Positions 1 to 14,904 of a stretch of 64,000 nucleotides of DNA are shown here, one piece after another. Source of the stretch: Manis javanica (Eukaryota; Chordata; Mammalia; Pholidota; Manidae); NCBI RefSeq assembly GCF_040802235.1, contig NC_133174.1, forward strand, positions 107,575,647 through 107,639,646, given 5' to 3'. Position 1 is the stretch's first letter. Each line of letters starts with the position of its first letter. The notes beneath the pieces were generated by a model that saw only the letters and a list, made by a program, of their open reading frames with translations, had not been told where the DNA came from and made no database searches. The position numbers were made by a program, and so were the translations under genes.

Positions 1-295
1 GAAGCCAGACACAAAAGACCACATATTTGTAAGTCCATTTATATGAAATGTCCAGAAAGGACAAACCCCTAGATATACAAAGTAGATCAGTGGTTGTCAG
101 GGTCTGGGGCATGATTGGTGGGCAACATGGAGCAAATGCTAGTATGTATGCGATTTCTTGGGGGTGACAAAAATGTTCTAAAATTAATTGTGATGGTTGC
201 ACAACTCTGAACATATTAAAAGCCTCTGGATTGTGCAAATTTAAACTGTACAGTATGTGAATTGTATCTCAATAAAGAGGAAAAACAGAAGAGGA
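1..295 (+). mobile_element. L1 3' end fragment (old)
   Basis: It has the usual mammalian L1 3' features: a GTGGTTGTCAGGGTCTGGGG-type segment, a run ending in GTATCTCAATAAAGAGG, and diverged sequence in between. It lies downstream of DOCK10. Confidence 0.75.
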
Positions 296-973
296 AAAAT
301 GCATGTTGGAGTAAGTTTTAAAATGCCATATACACAGGCAAACTCTTTGAAGAATTTAGTCACAACTTCAATCAGGAGTTGGATAAATATACATATACTT
401 AGGGACCATTACGTGGTTAGGGACTAGAAAGCATTTATTGTTACTGGAACCAGATAAACAAAGCAGTCTTACTGGCCAGCTCCCAGGAAAGGGCACTAGC
501 CTTGTTACACAAACTCACTCTCCATCCCCAACCAACTTTTATTCTCCTTTCCCTTTGTGTTTTGATAGATGAAGTAGTGTACTCTTAGACTAAAACTGAG
601 ACTCAAGGTAGTCCACTGTTCTGTGGCTTAGAAGCCTGAAATACGTATGATTATTAATATTTTGAAGTTTAGAAATTCCTGTTATTATAATACATTGCTT
701 AGGTTCTTCACCTCAGATAAAACTAGTATTTATATAATAAAAAGCTTACGTTGTTATTATGCTGACCTATTTTGTTTGTTAATTAACCAGTGAGTCATCT
801 GTAGTTCTGATATGTTGGTCAAGGTTCCAAGGCTGTTGCTACCACTTTTGTTTTCTATTTTTAAAAAGCTGTTTATAGTATTTATATAGGCAAATCATGT
901 AAATATGGTAACAATAACAATCCCATCTATAGACATGACGCCATTGGCAACAAGTGGTTACTAGGAAAATTAC

Positions 974-1300
974 ACTGACCCTTGAACAATATGGGTTTGA
1001 ACTGCACAGGTCCATTTATATGTGGCTTTTTTCAATAACTGTATTGGAAAATCTTTTGGACATTTGAGACAATGTGAAAAAAGCATCTTTTCTCAAAGCT
1101 TACTTTATTGTAAGAATATAGTATATAATACATACAACATACAAAACATGTGTTAATCAGCTGTTTATGTTATTGGTTAAGACTATTCAACAGTAGGCTA
1201 TTTTAAGTAAAGTTTTGAGGGAGTCAGAAGTTGTACATGGATTTTCGACTGTGCAGGGGAGTTGGTGCTTCTAACCACTGCTTGTTCAAGGATCAATTAC
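974..1300 (+). mobile_element. Tigger-type (MER8-like) DNA transposon
   Basis: Inverted ends TGACCCTTGAACAA (976-989) and TTGTTCAAGGATCAA (1283-1297) frame about 325 bases, with internal TTTACTTTATTGTAAGAATA-like sequence that I associate with the MER8/Tigger group. It is too short and diverged to encode transposase. Confidence 0.7.
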
Positions 1301-1789
1301 ACTTATTTTCTCTATGGGGTTATCACTGTGGTGATAAACTAACACTACCAATGGTGACTTATTCACATTTTACAGTATGTCCAAAGACTACCAAAATAAT
1401 AGATTCCAGGGGAAACTGGACTCAAGCTTAACTGCAAAACAATTAGTTTAGCAGAAATGTATTCTTTAACATGAATCAGTTTGTAGAGGCCAAATCACTT
1501 GATGAAATCATTAAATTACATAAAGAATACCTAACACATTCAGTGGTTCAAAACATTTTCCTGGCTTTCTCTAGTCTAGCCCACCTTGTTCTCTATAGCT
1601 TGCTGCCCTTAGCCTGACAGTTGGCAAAATATAACCCAGTAAAATCATGCCATAACCTGGAGAACCCATTGGCCACAGGATACAAAATTATCTTTAACTT
1701 TTCCTTTTTAGACATAAGTCAGTCCAGTGTTTCTACATAAGGTCTCTTGTACTTGTCACTTCTCCCCCATTCTTGTTAGTATCTAGGGA

Positions 1790-2445
1790 TTTATGGACTC
1801 ATAAGTGGATTACTGCAATAGCTGTCTAATTGGTTTCCATCTCTCCTCAAATACATCGGGCAGCAATGTAAAGGTTAAACCTCTAAAAGTAACCCTAAAT
1901 CAGGTGATTGTTTAAAAATCTTGACTGGCTCCCCCATGTTTACTGGGTAAATGCCAAACACTATTAGCCTGGCATTCAAGGCCTTCCAAAATCTAGGTCC
2001 AATTTTTCTTCCTGGATTTATCATCTACCATTCCCTTGAACAAAACCAGCTTCTTCACCATCCCCTGAACTTCTGCTAATTCTCTTTGCACATTTGCTCA
2101 AGATGTTCCTCCTGCCTAGACTACTCTCAACTTCGGAAGCCTGTGCAATGTTTACTTTTGTCCATGAAACTATCCCTGAATATTACAGTAATAGTCACAG
2201 TAATATCTCATTCCCTGAATGTGATTAGCAGTTATGGACAGTTGTCATTCATTTGGCAATACTCATATACAACTTCTCTTGTCTTACATGGCTAATTCTT
2301 GTCTATTACTTAATTTTGTATACATCTTGCCTCTTCAACTAGATTGCAAGCTCCTTAAGGACAGGGGTCATTTACTACACTTAAAAAAATTACCCACAGT
2401 ACCTAACACTGCACTGTGGGAATGTGATAGGTACTAGTTATTGAC
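1790..2445 (+). repeat. LINE L2 3' region
   Basis: It shows the L2 landmarks in order: TGGCTCCCCCATG, then TAGCCTGGCATTCAAGGCC, then CTTTGCACATTTGCTCA, then a GCAAGCTCCTTAAGGACAGG end. It is ancient and carries many substitutions. Confidence 0.85.
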
Positions 2446-3143
2446 AAAAGAGCACTGGAGTTTCCCCAATATGCCTCATTCTCAGATGGCTACACCCACT
2501 CTAGGTGACAGTTCCTTATATATATATATATATACCAAATTTAATCACTTTAAAGGTTAAACAGGTTACTCCAAGTTATAAAGGAATTATAAACTGACTC
2601 TGAAATACTTCCAAATCCCCTATTAAAATACAAAATTACCTTTCAATAAATAATTGCATGCTCTCCTGAAGGCTTAAAAATGACAGTAAATAAAAATGGC
2701 CAGGTCAGGAGTATAACCTCTCAAATTTACTTGATTACAAAGTATTAAAAGAGCCAAGCCTCCATGCAATCCACTTACAATTCAGTGACTTTTTTGTTCT
2801 GTAAAATTGGCTAAACTATATAAGGAAAATATGTCCAGAACTTAAAGTTTACATGAAAGGCAGCCTTAATTATATGGATAATTCAAGCTAAAAAAGTTTT
2901 TTAGATCTTGGTTTCTCCTGAATAATTTAGGCAGTCCCAAGATTTCTTCATAGCTAGTAGTTCCAAAATCTGTGGTGGTTATGTATACTGACCCAAGAAA
3001 TGTCACAACCATCAGATTCTATCAAAAGGCTCATTAACCTTGTAAACTGAAGAAAATAATCATTACAAAATGCCTACCTCAGATGCTGCTGCTAAAGCTT
3101 TGGAGTTGCATAGGATGGTCTGACTGCAAATTCTCAGAGATGT

Positions 3144-3876
3144 TTTATTTATGGATCACTCAGATGCTGAAGCTTTGGCATCAAATGCTGCTTGCTAGGA
3201 AAACCTATGCCACCTAAGAATCCCTCATGTTATAGACCAGAGAGAGACCAACTCAATTATCTAGCATCATCGGATCAAAACTGGAAGGAACAGTAAACTT
3301 GGTTATCTCTATGTATATCCTTTTCTTGTGTAACTTTCCTTTTTAAATAATGCTTTTGTTTCCTTTAGCCCAGCTTCACTATTAGTAGGCAAGATTTCAG
3401 ATTACCTCCCCAATTTGAAAATATCCATGTTTTATGGAAATACTATCAATTTTTTTCTCCAAGGATTAGTATGTTAATGAATTCAAGCTTCCTGTCAAGA
3501 AATGCTAAGTTCAAAGTATTATTTCCTTCACTTCTAATTACAAATAAGTTTTACCTTTGTGTTCCATTATATAATTTTACACAGTACCATTATTAAGCAG
3601 TAATTAAGCATACTGAATTAACATATTTGAGCTCTACTTCTCAGTATATAGATTTACCTAAAAAAGTACAAACCAAGCACAGTGGTGCAATTTTCCAGGC
3701 ACTTTCAAGTTGCTTAAATATTTACAAATATGTAAGCACCCTGTTTGAAAGCATGAAAATTTTGGTGTCAGGAGTAAACACTCCATGTATATCAAATCTT
3801 TAAATTTTAACATTTGCACAGCTCCAAATATTCCTGAGAAAGGTCAGTCTTGCTGTAACTTTGCATCTTCATGGCC
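3144..3876 (-). other. Probable DOCK10 3' UTR and poly(A) signal
   Basis: The stretch after the stop codon is AT-rich and free of recognisable repeats. A minus-strand AATAAA at 3144-3149 would give a 3' UTR of about 730 bases, a plausible length for this gene. Other AATAAA-like words occur nearby, so the exact end is inferred. Confidence 0.5.
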
Positions 3877-3999
<123 letters not shown>

Positions 4000-5044
4000 C
4001 TAAAACAAAAGAAATTTGCATGCTTATCATGGAGCAATATAGCTGCTGCCAAAAAAGTATGTGTATATGAAATTACAGGCATGTTCCAACTTGTCATGGA
4101 CACTTAGCTATTTAAAATGACATAAAGCAGAAAGAGCAAAGAATAACATTACCGACTCAAGTCTTCAAAGCTGTATTACAAAGGCAGCATATCAAGAAAG
4201 CAGAAAAGATCTGGTTACTCATTAGGAAACACAAAGATTGTAAAATGCACAATTCAGTAAAAACCGAGATGTAGTACAATCTTTAAAATATTTTTAAACA
4301 GATGGTCATAAGGAGCTCTTAACAGTGGTTCTCAGAATCACCTGCGGGGCTTTTCAGTGTAGATACCCATGTTCCTCTGAAGACTTGGCAAACAATATTA
4401 AATGAAGATACAAGTCCTAAGTGCAGATTTCTAAAGATACACTGTACTTATATAAGCTAATTGATACAGAAGATTTTCCTAAAATTTCATATCCCATAAG
4501 CACATAAGCATACATATTCATATTAGTATAGCCATTTTAGAGATTACCCATTTTACATGATGATAGCAACAGAGACCTTATGCTTAGATTAGATGGAAGA
4601 GAAGAACAGCACACATATACAACCTCTTTACTATACAATCCCTACTTAGAGCTTAAGCTTTCAATACTTGGCTCTTGAGTTACCTCTGAAAATTCAGGAC
4701 AAAACTGTACATTGGTCTAAGGTGGCAGTAATAAATCATGTCATTTGTGTTGCTACAAAGGATGTCTTATATAAAGTCCGTAACAGAGAAATCGCCTCTT
4801 ACAAAAATCATAACTCATGACACTAATCTGAAAGCATAGTAGAGGTTTAAAAGGTAAATAATTGATTAATCAGATGTCAGATGTGACAAGCAAATTGGGT
4901 ACTTGTGAAGAAAACAAAACATACCAAGCAGACACTACAACGGCTGCCAGCAACTCTATCGGATAAAGAAATCTGTTAAACAGCTTTAAAATAATATAAA
5001 TTCCTTTTAAAAAGTCAAAAGCTTGAAGAAGCTTTTTAAAGGAC
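4000..5044. other. Unassigned intronic sequence
   Basis: AT-rich intron sequence. Apart from a short TGGTTCTCAGAATCACCTG fragment near 4325, which resembles the hAT-Charlie family seen at 58695, I recognise nothing. Confidence 0.5.
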
Positions 5045-5960
5045 TATATATTTTGGTATACTATTAACACGTTACATTGGAAAAGGCCAAGAAACAGATA
5101 CATGAAAAGATGCTCCACATCACTAATCATTAGAAAAATGCACATCAAAATCACAATGAGGTATCACCTCACACCTGTCAGAATGGCCACTATCCAAAAG
5201 ACAAGAAATAGTAAGTGCTGGTGAGGATGTGGAGGAAAGGGAACCCTCATGTACTGTTAGTACAGCCACTATGGAAAACAGTACGGAGGTTCCTGAAGGA
5301 ATTAAAAAATGGAAATACCACAAGACCCAGTAATTCTACCCAAAGAAAACAAAAACACTAATTTGAAAAGACATATGCACCCCAATTTTCATTGCAGTAT
5401 TAATTATTTACAATAGCCAAGACATGGAAGCAACATAGGTGTCCACTGAAAGGTAAATGGATGAAGAAGATGCTGTATATATATACAATGGAATACTACT
5501 CAGCCATATAAAATGGAATTAAGCCATCCCTGACAACATGAATGGACCTAGATGGTATTATGCTAAGTCAGAAAAAGACAAATACCATATGATATCCCTT
5601 ACATGTGGAATCTAAAAAAACATACCAAAATGAGCAAACAAAACAGAAACAGCCTCATAAGTACAGATAATAAACTGGTGGTTGCATAGAGAAAGTTGAT
5701 GGGGGGCACTGGGTGAAATATGCGAAGGGGATTAAGAGGTACAAACTTCCAGTGACAAAATAAGTAAGTCATGGGGATGAAAAGAGCAGCATATGGAATG
5801 TAGTCAATAATATTGTAATAGCTTTGCATGGTGACAGATGGTAACTACACTTATCATGGTGAGCATTTAGCAATGTATGTGTTGAATCACTATGTGTACA
5901 CCTGAAACCGTTATGTTGCATACCAACTATATTTCAATGTTTAAAAAGCAAAAATACTTA
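5045..5960 (+). mobile_element. Old 5'-truncated L1 (ORF2 end and 3' UTR)
   Basis: It reads through the mammalian L1 ORF2 C-terminus in broken frames (ATGGAATACTACTCAGCCAT and GAATGGACCTAGATGGTATT) and ends in 3' UTR ATTTCAATGTTTAAAAAGC. There is no intact ORF. It lies in the GC-AG intron. Confidence 0.9.
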
Positions 5961-8441
5961 CATGTGATTAAATAAAAATAAAAAATAGAAAGAAATAACA
6001 GGGCCAAGAAATATCCAGGCCATATTTTTTTGTCAAGTAATCATTTATGGAGGTTAACAGAATAATTCATATTTCAGTATACAGCTACAATTTTGTGTTA
6101 TTATATTTTCCTTTGGGAAACAGTATGTCTCAAAGTATATGACAAAAAAGGCTATCATTTATGAGAATCTAATAGGAAATATTAGATTTGTTTCACAAAA
6201 ATTCACTATAAAGTCAACATTTGCCCAAAGTAACATACACCTGAATATATGCATTATGACAGGACAGCTTGCATAAATACAGATCAGTAGAAACTAAGAT
6301 TAGCTATCAATATATAATATCAAGGGTCTAAAATATTAGTCTCTGCAACTAAATAAAATAGCCATGGTACTTATGGGAATTAAATGAGAGATGGGTTGGA
6401 AATATGACTTGTAAAATCCATCCTTCAGGGGAAAAAGAACTTTTATAAAATGACTGCCCTACAACCCAGTAATTCCACTTCCAGGCATTTACCCGAAGAA
6501 AACAAATCCCTGACTTAATAATATGGGTAACTGTTGAACCACTGTGTTGTGTACTTGAAACCAATGTAAGATTGGATATCAATGATACTTCAATAAAAAA
6601 AACGACTGCTCTAAATCTTGATCACAGATATTGCAGTAAATTTTGCTTTCAATTTGAATAACTTAGAGTTCAAGGTTAGGTCATGCAGTTGTATGCAGAT
6701 AACTGTAACACAGTACACACTGGCTTAAAACAACATGTGTTAATTGTTTACATCTTTCATGGAGGAGCATTTGCTGTTTTTTTTCCTATGCATTAGGAAG
6801 CTAGAAACCCATAAACTGATCAGTTTCTAGGAACAAATTATGTACTCTATTTGATACAAGCATACCTCAGAACAGTAATGGTGAGGAAACGTATACACCC
6901 ACTGGACTCACGGACTGAGCTTGAGATAGACAACCAAAGAAATGGATGGGTTCCCTATCTAATCCTAATCCTGATCATCCTACCTGGCTGCTTTGGGAAG
7001 GACACAAAAAGGCCCTCTGACAGCTGAGCAGCAAAGGGATGCCTTGGGACACTCGGCACCCATTCCCAAGTGGGCTAACAGAAGTAAAGATGGCAAAAAC
7101 AAACAGCACCGATTCAAGCCAAAAAAATTCCCAGACATAAAGAATGGGTAAGAAGGAGACTGATAACTGGTCTCACTGAACAGATCGGATGGTGGAAGTC
7201 TGGCAGATTGAGTTCTCCATACTGAGATGAAAAATGGTTAGAAAAGTAAACTCCTGGTCATTGAAAGCAATCTTGGGCTGTCACTAAGTTTCCCACAGCC
7301 CTTTCTAAGAGAAAGCATACAAAATCAATTCAGAGAGGTAGAGTTTGATTCAAAAATCAACCAGCTTTTGTTTTCCTAGAAATCTCTCTTCCTTTCCCCG
7401 TCATTCCCCTGCAGTGCTTTGGACACCAACTGTCACAGCCTGTTTGTAAATATGCCTTTGGTGTGACAGTCTCGCATAAGGGAGTGCCTGCCAGCAATCA
7501 CTGAAATACAGATACCAGGACAAAGTCCTCTTTTCTGGAATCAGCTTTAAGAATGTGTTCCCTTGTTTCTTGTGAGGAGTCTTGCTTTCTTAAAAACTGA
7601 GAGTTTGAAGAGTTTCTGCAGCAAATATTTACCTTATTGGGTGTTTCATTAGTAAGGAAATAAGGGAGGCTTTCTGATAAGCTCTTTAATAGGCTCAGTC
7701 TTGGAAGGCTCAGACCATTGTGCTGTGACTTTTACAAATGTGAAGACAGTAAAATACTTAAGAGACAATCCATGGATAGAATGGCTGAAACACAGATCTC
7801 AGCATCCCACTACAGGAATGAATTTTGCCAGGACATTTCAGGAGTACTCCAGTTTTAAAGGAAGTAGGTATAATAAAAGTCATAATTATTTAATTATGAC
7901 ATAAATTTGGTTGCATGTGGTAAACAGGTCTTCTGCATTTTTCAAGATGCTTTACTAAGTAAGTTGTAGTTGTCATTAACAATTGTAGATTAAAATGCAA
8001 ACAAGTTTTATGAAAATAGTTTTACAGGTTGTGTATCAAGACAATTCCTAAGGTTTGGAAACCACTCAGGATCTCACCTAAATGGTAGTATCTAGTTTCC
8101 TACAGCCAAGATAGGGATATTCATTTAGGGATTTGGCTACTGAGCCAATTATTTCACTTCTTTAGGATCCTTCTTGAGAGATTCCTATCCATGTTCATGG
8201 TAGATCAGTTCAGTCGGTTGCTTCTAATGGCATTGTGATACAAAGCACAAAATGGTTTATTACTGATAATTGCTTTAGCAATTGCTTCAAATTTGATTTA
8301 CAATATGTCATTTAAATGATTAAAGATAGTATGAGCAAATTTTAAAATGTAGACTGAGTAATGCATCTCAAATAGATTTTGCTAAGTAACACTTTATGGA
8401 CCCCAGATCATGTTTTCATTTTCAAGCACCCTAGTACTTGC
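5961..8441. other. Intronic sequence, otherwise unassigned
   Basis: Apart from the L1 piece at 6425-6600, this part of the last DOCK10 intron holds no gene or repeat I can name. Confidence 0.5.
6425..6600 (+). mobile_element. Internally deleted L1 3' fragment
   Basis: A short piece of ORF2 (CAGTAATTCCACTTCCAGGC) runs directly into an L1 3' end with a CAATAAAAAAAA tail. The two are separated by a large internal deletion compared with the copy at 5045. Confidence 0.7.
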
Positions 8442-8580
8442 CTGCTCGTGGATAATGTCAGACAATTCTTTCACCATTTCTCTGAAATTTGACTTTAGCC
8501 CTTCATGGTACTCTATTTGATCCTCTTTAATTAGCCGCTCATTTAACTCAAGTGCAATACTGCATGCTTGTATGAATTTC
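8442..8580 (-). CDS. DOCK10: DOCK10 window exon 22 (GC donor)
   Basis: A 139-base exon: one base completes the Arg codon, then 46 codons (visible residues 891-936) from [17 protein letters not shown] to SDIIHEQ. The acceptor is CATCCACAG. The donor reads GAGCAG|GCAAGT, a GC donor with an otherwise perfect consensus. It ends the DHR2 core helices. Confidence 0.96.
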
Positions 8581-8766
8581 CTGTGGATGAAGATCAAAGA
8601 TGAAGGTTTTATTATTTACCCTAGAAAGTCACACTGATAATCAATATTCACGTTAACTATAGCCTGCCTAGGAGTATTTCGAACCCTGTGTTTCCTCACT
8701 GTGCCATTGCTAATGGCATTTTGTAAGTCTGAAATATCTTTTCCTTTCTTTTCCCTTTGGCTTCTT

Positions 8767-9170
8767 ACCTGGCTCAACAAGCGGAGAAAGACAAGTACCA
8801 AATGATTTCACTCAGATGTGGAGTATAAGAACGAAGAAAAAACTGAAGGAAAAAACAGCAGCAGAATCACAGAACCCAAGAATGGACTAATAGTTACCAA
8901 AGGGAAAGGGACTGGGGAGGATGGGTGGGAAGGGAGGGATAAGGGGGGGGAGGGGGCCTTACAATTAGCATGTATAATGTGCGGGGGGCACGGGGAGGGC
9001 TGTGCAACACAGAGAAGACAAGTAGTGATTCTACAGCATCTTACTATGCTGATGGACAGTGACTGTAGTGGGGTATGCAGGGGGGACTTGGTGATGGGGG
9101 GAGTCTAGTAAACATAATGTTCCTCATGTAATTGTAGATTAATGATACAAAAAAAAAAAACCTGGCTCAA
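8767..9170 (+). mobile_element. Young 5'-truncated L1 with target duplications
   Basis: An 11-base direct repeat ACCTGGCTCAA (8767-8777 and 9160-9170) flanks the last 380 bases of an L1 with an A tail. The 3' UTR shows the GGGAAAGGGACTGGGGAGGA run, a poly-G block near 8943-8955, the GGACTTGGTGATGGGGGGAG motif and the GTAGATTAATGATAC end. Confidence 0.95.
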
Positions 9171-10329
<1,159 letters not shown>

Positions 10330-10578
10330 CTAAATTACAAAAGGAAAGACATGACAAGAGTTGTCCCAATGTAACCAAAAAGCAATTTTTGCATTATCTT
10401 AAAAAAAAACCCAAATACATTTAAAAATCCATTATCTGAGAAACATATTTGTTCTTCTTACTCTAACTTTATTTGAAAAATGATTAACTAAAGCAAATAC
10501 TGCAATGATGTTCTGAGAAGTTACCTAATGATTTTCTGATTCGCACACATGGGGCATGGCTCTAGTCTGAGGGATTTA

Positions 10579-10983
<405 letters not shown>

Positions 10984-11315
10984 TTACTATCTTAAAACCA
11001 TTTGTTCAAACAGCCAGATAAAAGAAAAAAATTCATGGTGCTTAATTCTCCCCATGCTTTCTCTAGAAAATACCTTAGCACCTTATTACTTCAGGAATGA
11101 GGGAGAAATTCTCTTTATGAGACACCTTGGAGCAATCATTACTACATATGGGAAAACTATATCGTTTATAACACAGCCATATTTATGCAAGCTAGTGACT
11201 GAACAGCAGAACAATGAATGATTAGAATTTCAGTTACATTTTCCTGCTGGCCACCTGCTACTTGTGTGTATCAAAAAGGACCAAGTCAAACAAGGAGTCA
11301 TCATGCAAAGTCCTA

Positions 11316-11531
<216 letters not shown>

Positions 11532-11954
11532 CTATAAAGTAAGAAAGTTTTGAGTTTTATTCAGTGGCAGGGGAAAGGGGTACAGGTAAGCTACTAACAC
11601 CTTTGAGATCAATTGAGGAACATGGCCATTAAGCTTGTGTTCCCAAGTGAATACACACCTGGAGGAGGTCTTTGCTCTTTTTTAAAGGATCATTTCCTTT
11701 TGGTCATAAAGAAGTTACAAAAACCTGTTTAGATTACAGAAATGTAGGAAGAAAATAAAAACTGCAATCCTACCACTAAGCAATGACCGTTATTTACATT
11801 CTCATGTTTCCCTCCTATCTTTATTCTATGCACGTTTTATTTACAAAACTGAGATCATACTGAACATTGTTTTATAATCTGATTCCTTAAAATATATTAA
11901 AATGGTTAACTGTACATTTAAATTCCACCTCAATAAAAATGTATTACAGAGAGG

Positions 11955-12490
11955 ATTCTGAGAAGGTGGCAGAGCACTAGCAATCTATCTTCCTGTCCAG
12001 GTAATAGTTAACACTAGCAGAATCTCTCTGATACAACTGTTTTGTAACTCTGGGGTATACTGAAGGCTTGCAGCTTCCAGGAAGGCTTGGACAGAAAACT
12101 GCAGTTAATTCCAATTTCAGTCAATTTCTGCTCTTGGCACAATGGCAGACCCACCCCCCAGCCCCATGGCAGGCAGCTGGGCCCATGTTGCCCAAACAGC
12201 TGGCCAAGAAGGACCCTGTCTTCAAAATACTGGGGAGCTGTGCTCTGATTGCTGCTTCTGTTCAGAGATGCAAAGGGGCTGTAGTCATTGTTGTTGCACC
12301 ATCCTCCATTATTGCAAGCATCCCACCTCTGGCTGAAGTGACTTCCAGGAGATCTGGAAGACCAGCACCTTCCCCACCCCTTTTATTTTTCTCCCTTTCC
12401 CCTCTTGGGAGCCAAACAGTTAAGACTAGGATATTCAAAAGCAACTACATATACGAAGGAAATGAGAAAATCATTGTGCATGTTTAGGGT
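11955..12490 (+). mobile_element. L1 5' UTR-like fragment
   Basis: It begins GAGAAGGTGGCAGAGCACTAG and continues with an order of segments resembling mammalian L1 5' UTR (an AACTCTGGGGTATACTGAAG-like block). The open frame across 12068-12487 has no recognisable protein and is taken as UTR. It may belong with the AT-rich L1-like tail that ends at 11940. Confidence 0.5.
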
Positions 12491-12499
12491 AACGTACAG

Positions 12500-13319
12500 G
12501 CTCAGAAAAGACCTGAGAAGACCCTAAGTTTATAGCACAGGCTGATCCTTGGCACAGAGACAGCCCATGACAATGAAAACACACATACACACACACACAG
12601 CAGCAATTCTGTATATCCACAAGCAGTGTTTAGGATGGTAAGAGTGGGTACTGTTGACTGAATTAATCCTATCCTGTGGAGGATGGGGACCACAGGAAAG
12701 CAGACTGGTTCTATTCTAGAGACATAAAATTATAATAGTTATGGACCATTTCATGAAGAGTCTAAATGTCATGTTAAGTAGCTATGCCGCTGGAGGCAAA
12801 TCCCAGAATGGTCACTGTTGGAGTTACAGCCTGTGGGCCCTAATACCTCCCCTCCAGCATTCTCTCCATAAATCCTAGAGGATGCCCAGGACCCTCTTCC
12901 AGTGTTCTCCCAACTGCATTTGAAATGTGCCTTGGGGTGTGATGACTTGGTCACAATCTTTGCAATTTCTGATAGTCAGGCTTTTTTGTGTTTAATGTAG
13001 GAAGCAAAAACGAACAAAGACAACAAAAAACTCTCATGAAACAGTCCCTGTACCCTTTTTTTCTCTACATATACAGGAGGATGAAATAGGAATAAGACGT
13101 TTCTTAGCATCTTTTAACTTCTCCAAATCCACTCTACTTGTTCTTACATAACAACCTAAAAAAGCCTGTCTCCACAAACCTTAACCTTCTTTTCTCTCCC
13201 ATTAAAAAGCTAGAGTTCTGCTGAGACACTCCAGGTGATAGTTGAGGTAATTACATGGCTAAGACAAAACATAGATGGGAAATAAAAAAAGAGGCCAAGC
13301 CTGAATTTAACCTTACAAA
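12500..13319. other. Unassigned intronic sequence
   Basis: There is a short CA-type microsatellite near 12580-12600 and nothing else I recognise. Confidence 0.5.
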
Positions 13320-13870
13320 GTAAAATATGTATATGGTAAAACATTCAAACAGTACACAAGGTTATACATGAAAGTAAAAATTTCTTTCTTCCTAGGTAGG
13401 GCTTCAGTCCCTCTACTCAGGGGTAACCATGGTTAACAATTTTGTATGTATCATTCCAGAAATTTCCTAAGCATATACAAGTAAGTATATGGGATTATCA
13501 GTTTTTACACAAATGTGCTCAGCCCATCGATAATGTCCTGCACCTCACCTTTTTTTTCCCTCAGTAATAGATCTTGAAAGAGTTGCAAGTGTTGATATGA
13601 ACTTATCTCAAGTTTTTAAATGCCTAGGTTACTACATCCATTATATATATATATGCAATGATATTTTTTTTAGCCATATGGTCATTTTAGATTGCTTCCA
13701 GGTTTCTGCTGCATACATAAATTATACAGCACTGAACAGCTTTAAACCTGTATCTTTATGTGTAGATGGACGGGTTAAAATCTTAAATGTGGTATTGTTG
13801 GGTCCAAGGAAACACATTTAAAATATTAGAAAATATTGCCAAACTGCTGTCCAAATTGTGGCCTTAAATA
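13320..13870 (-). mobile_element. Old L1 3' UTR-like segment
   Basis: Blocks such as TGGTCATTTTAGATTGCTTCC and GTTGGGTCCAAGG are diverged forms of a common L1M 3' segment read in reverse. The orientation is inferred. Confidence 0.55.
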
Positions 13871-14321
13871 GATTCTGTTCTCTGACAAGGTGAAAGAGTG
13901 TTTTTAATTTTTACTTTCACACATTATGAAAGAAATAAGGACTTCAAAAGCAGCAGCTGCTTATTCTCTCCATTGCCTGTTGGGAATGACTAAAATCCTG
14001 TGCACACAAAGATCAGAAGTCCAGCTGCCTGATGGTAATTTGTCACCAGCAGTTGTTGGCCAGGTTTTCAGAGGCAGAATAAAGTAGAAAACTGCATGCA
14101 TGTTGTTCAACAAGCCTGGCTTTCCATTTATAGTATCAGGAGTGTGGCCACAAGACTAAGACTATCAGGCTACAAAGAGATAAACTCTTCTGCTTTCTTA
14201 GTTCAATAAAATACCACAAAATCGTGAAACTGGTAAGGAAAGAAGCCAAAAGGTTATGCCAAATATTAATGAGTTTTTAATTTACTGGCACATCTATTTT
14301 TAAATGTCTAAGGAGTATGTT

Positions 14322-14365
14322 CCAGATAAAACTGCCTCCCAGAGATATAGGTTAGTCTACAAAGT
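14322..14365 (+). repeat. Donor copy of a 44-bp exact duplication
   Basis: The 44 bases starting CCAGATAAAACTGCC and ending TCTACAAAGT occur again, identical, at 15059-15102. This copy sits in otherwise unassigned intron. Confidence 0.95.
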
Positions 14366-14904
14366 GAAGAGATCATTGTCGTGGTAGACAATGAAGTATC
14401 CTTACCACTGCCATAGGCATTTTGCTCTGGCGATGCTGCCCAGTGACTGTGAAGAGCTTGTACAGCACCAAGCACATCGCAGTTGCTCAGTACATGCTGC
14501 TGTGGCCTTCAGGCCTTGCACTATATAGACCCTTCCTACCTTAAAAATCAGCTCTCATCCTGGGCACAACCACAGCAACTAAGGACAGTCAAGTATTCCT
14601 AATGTGTTTTCCTTCCCAAAATTCTGTCTACAGGGAACCACACATTTCTAAAGAAGAGCCTCTCTTGCTGGAACCTTTCTCACCCTGCCTTGGCAGGGCC
14701 TGGTGGGATGGATAATCTTTAGGGCAAGACCCAAGGCATCTCTCCTAGACTTACTTCATTGCACATTTGACTAATGAACTAAGGATATCTTAGAATACAA
14801 TGTGGGCTCCAAAAATATCTTAATCATAAAGTATGAAATTGAGAGTCACGATGCAGGACAGCACTCATAATAGTTAACCTTTAATAAGCATGCTGGCTTC
14901 TATC

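Larger units (their letters stand above)
4000..8441 (-). other. GC-AG intron of DOCK10
   Basis: The last intron (4442 bases) begins GCAAGT after CAG and ends TTTTGTTTTAG. Joining at these points keeps the reading frame from HEQ into ILQED, as in the family. The intron holds an old L1 3' end at 5045-5960 and a shorter L1 piece at 6425-6600. Confidence 0.85.

Noticed and set aside
1231..1431. 66-codon frame
   Set aside because: It starts inside the Tigger-type transposon and runs out of it, with no sign of coding.
12068..12487. 139-codon plus-strand frame
   Set aside because: It lies in L1 5' UTR-like sequence and has no recognisable protein.
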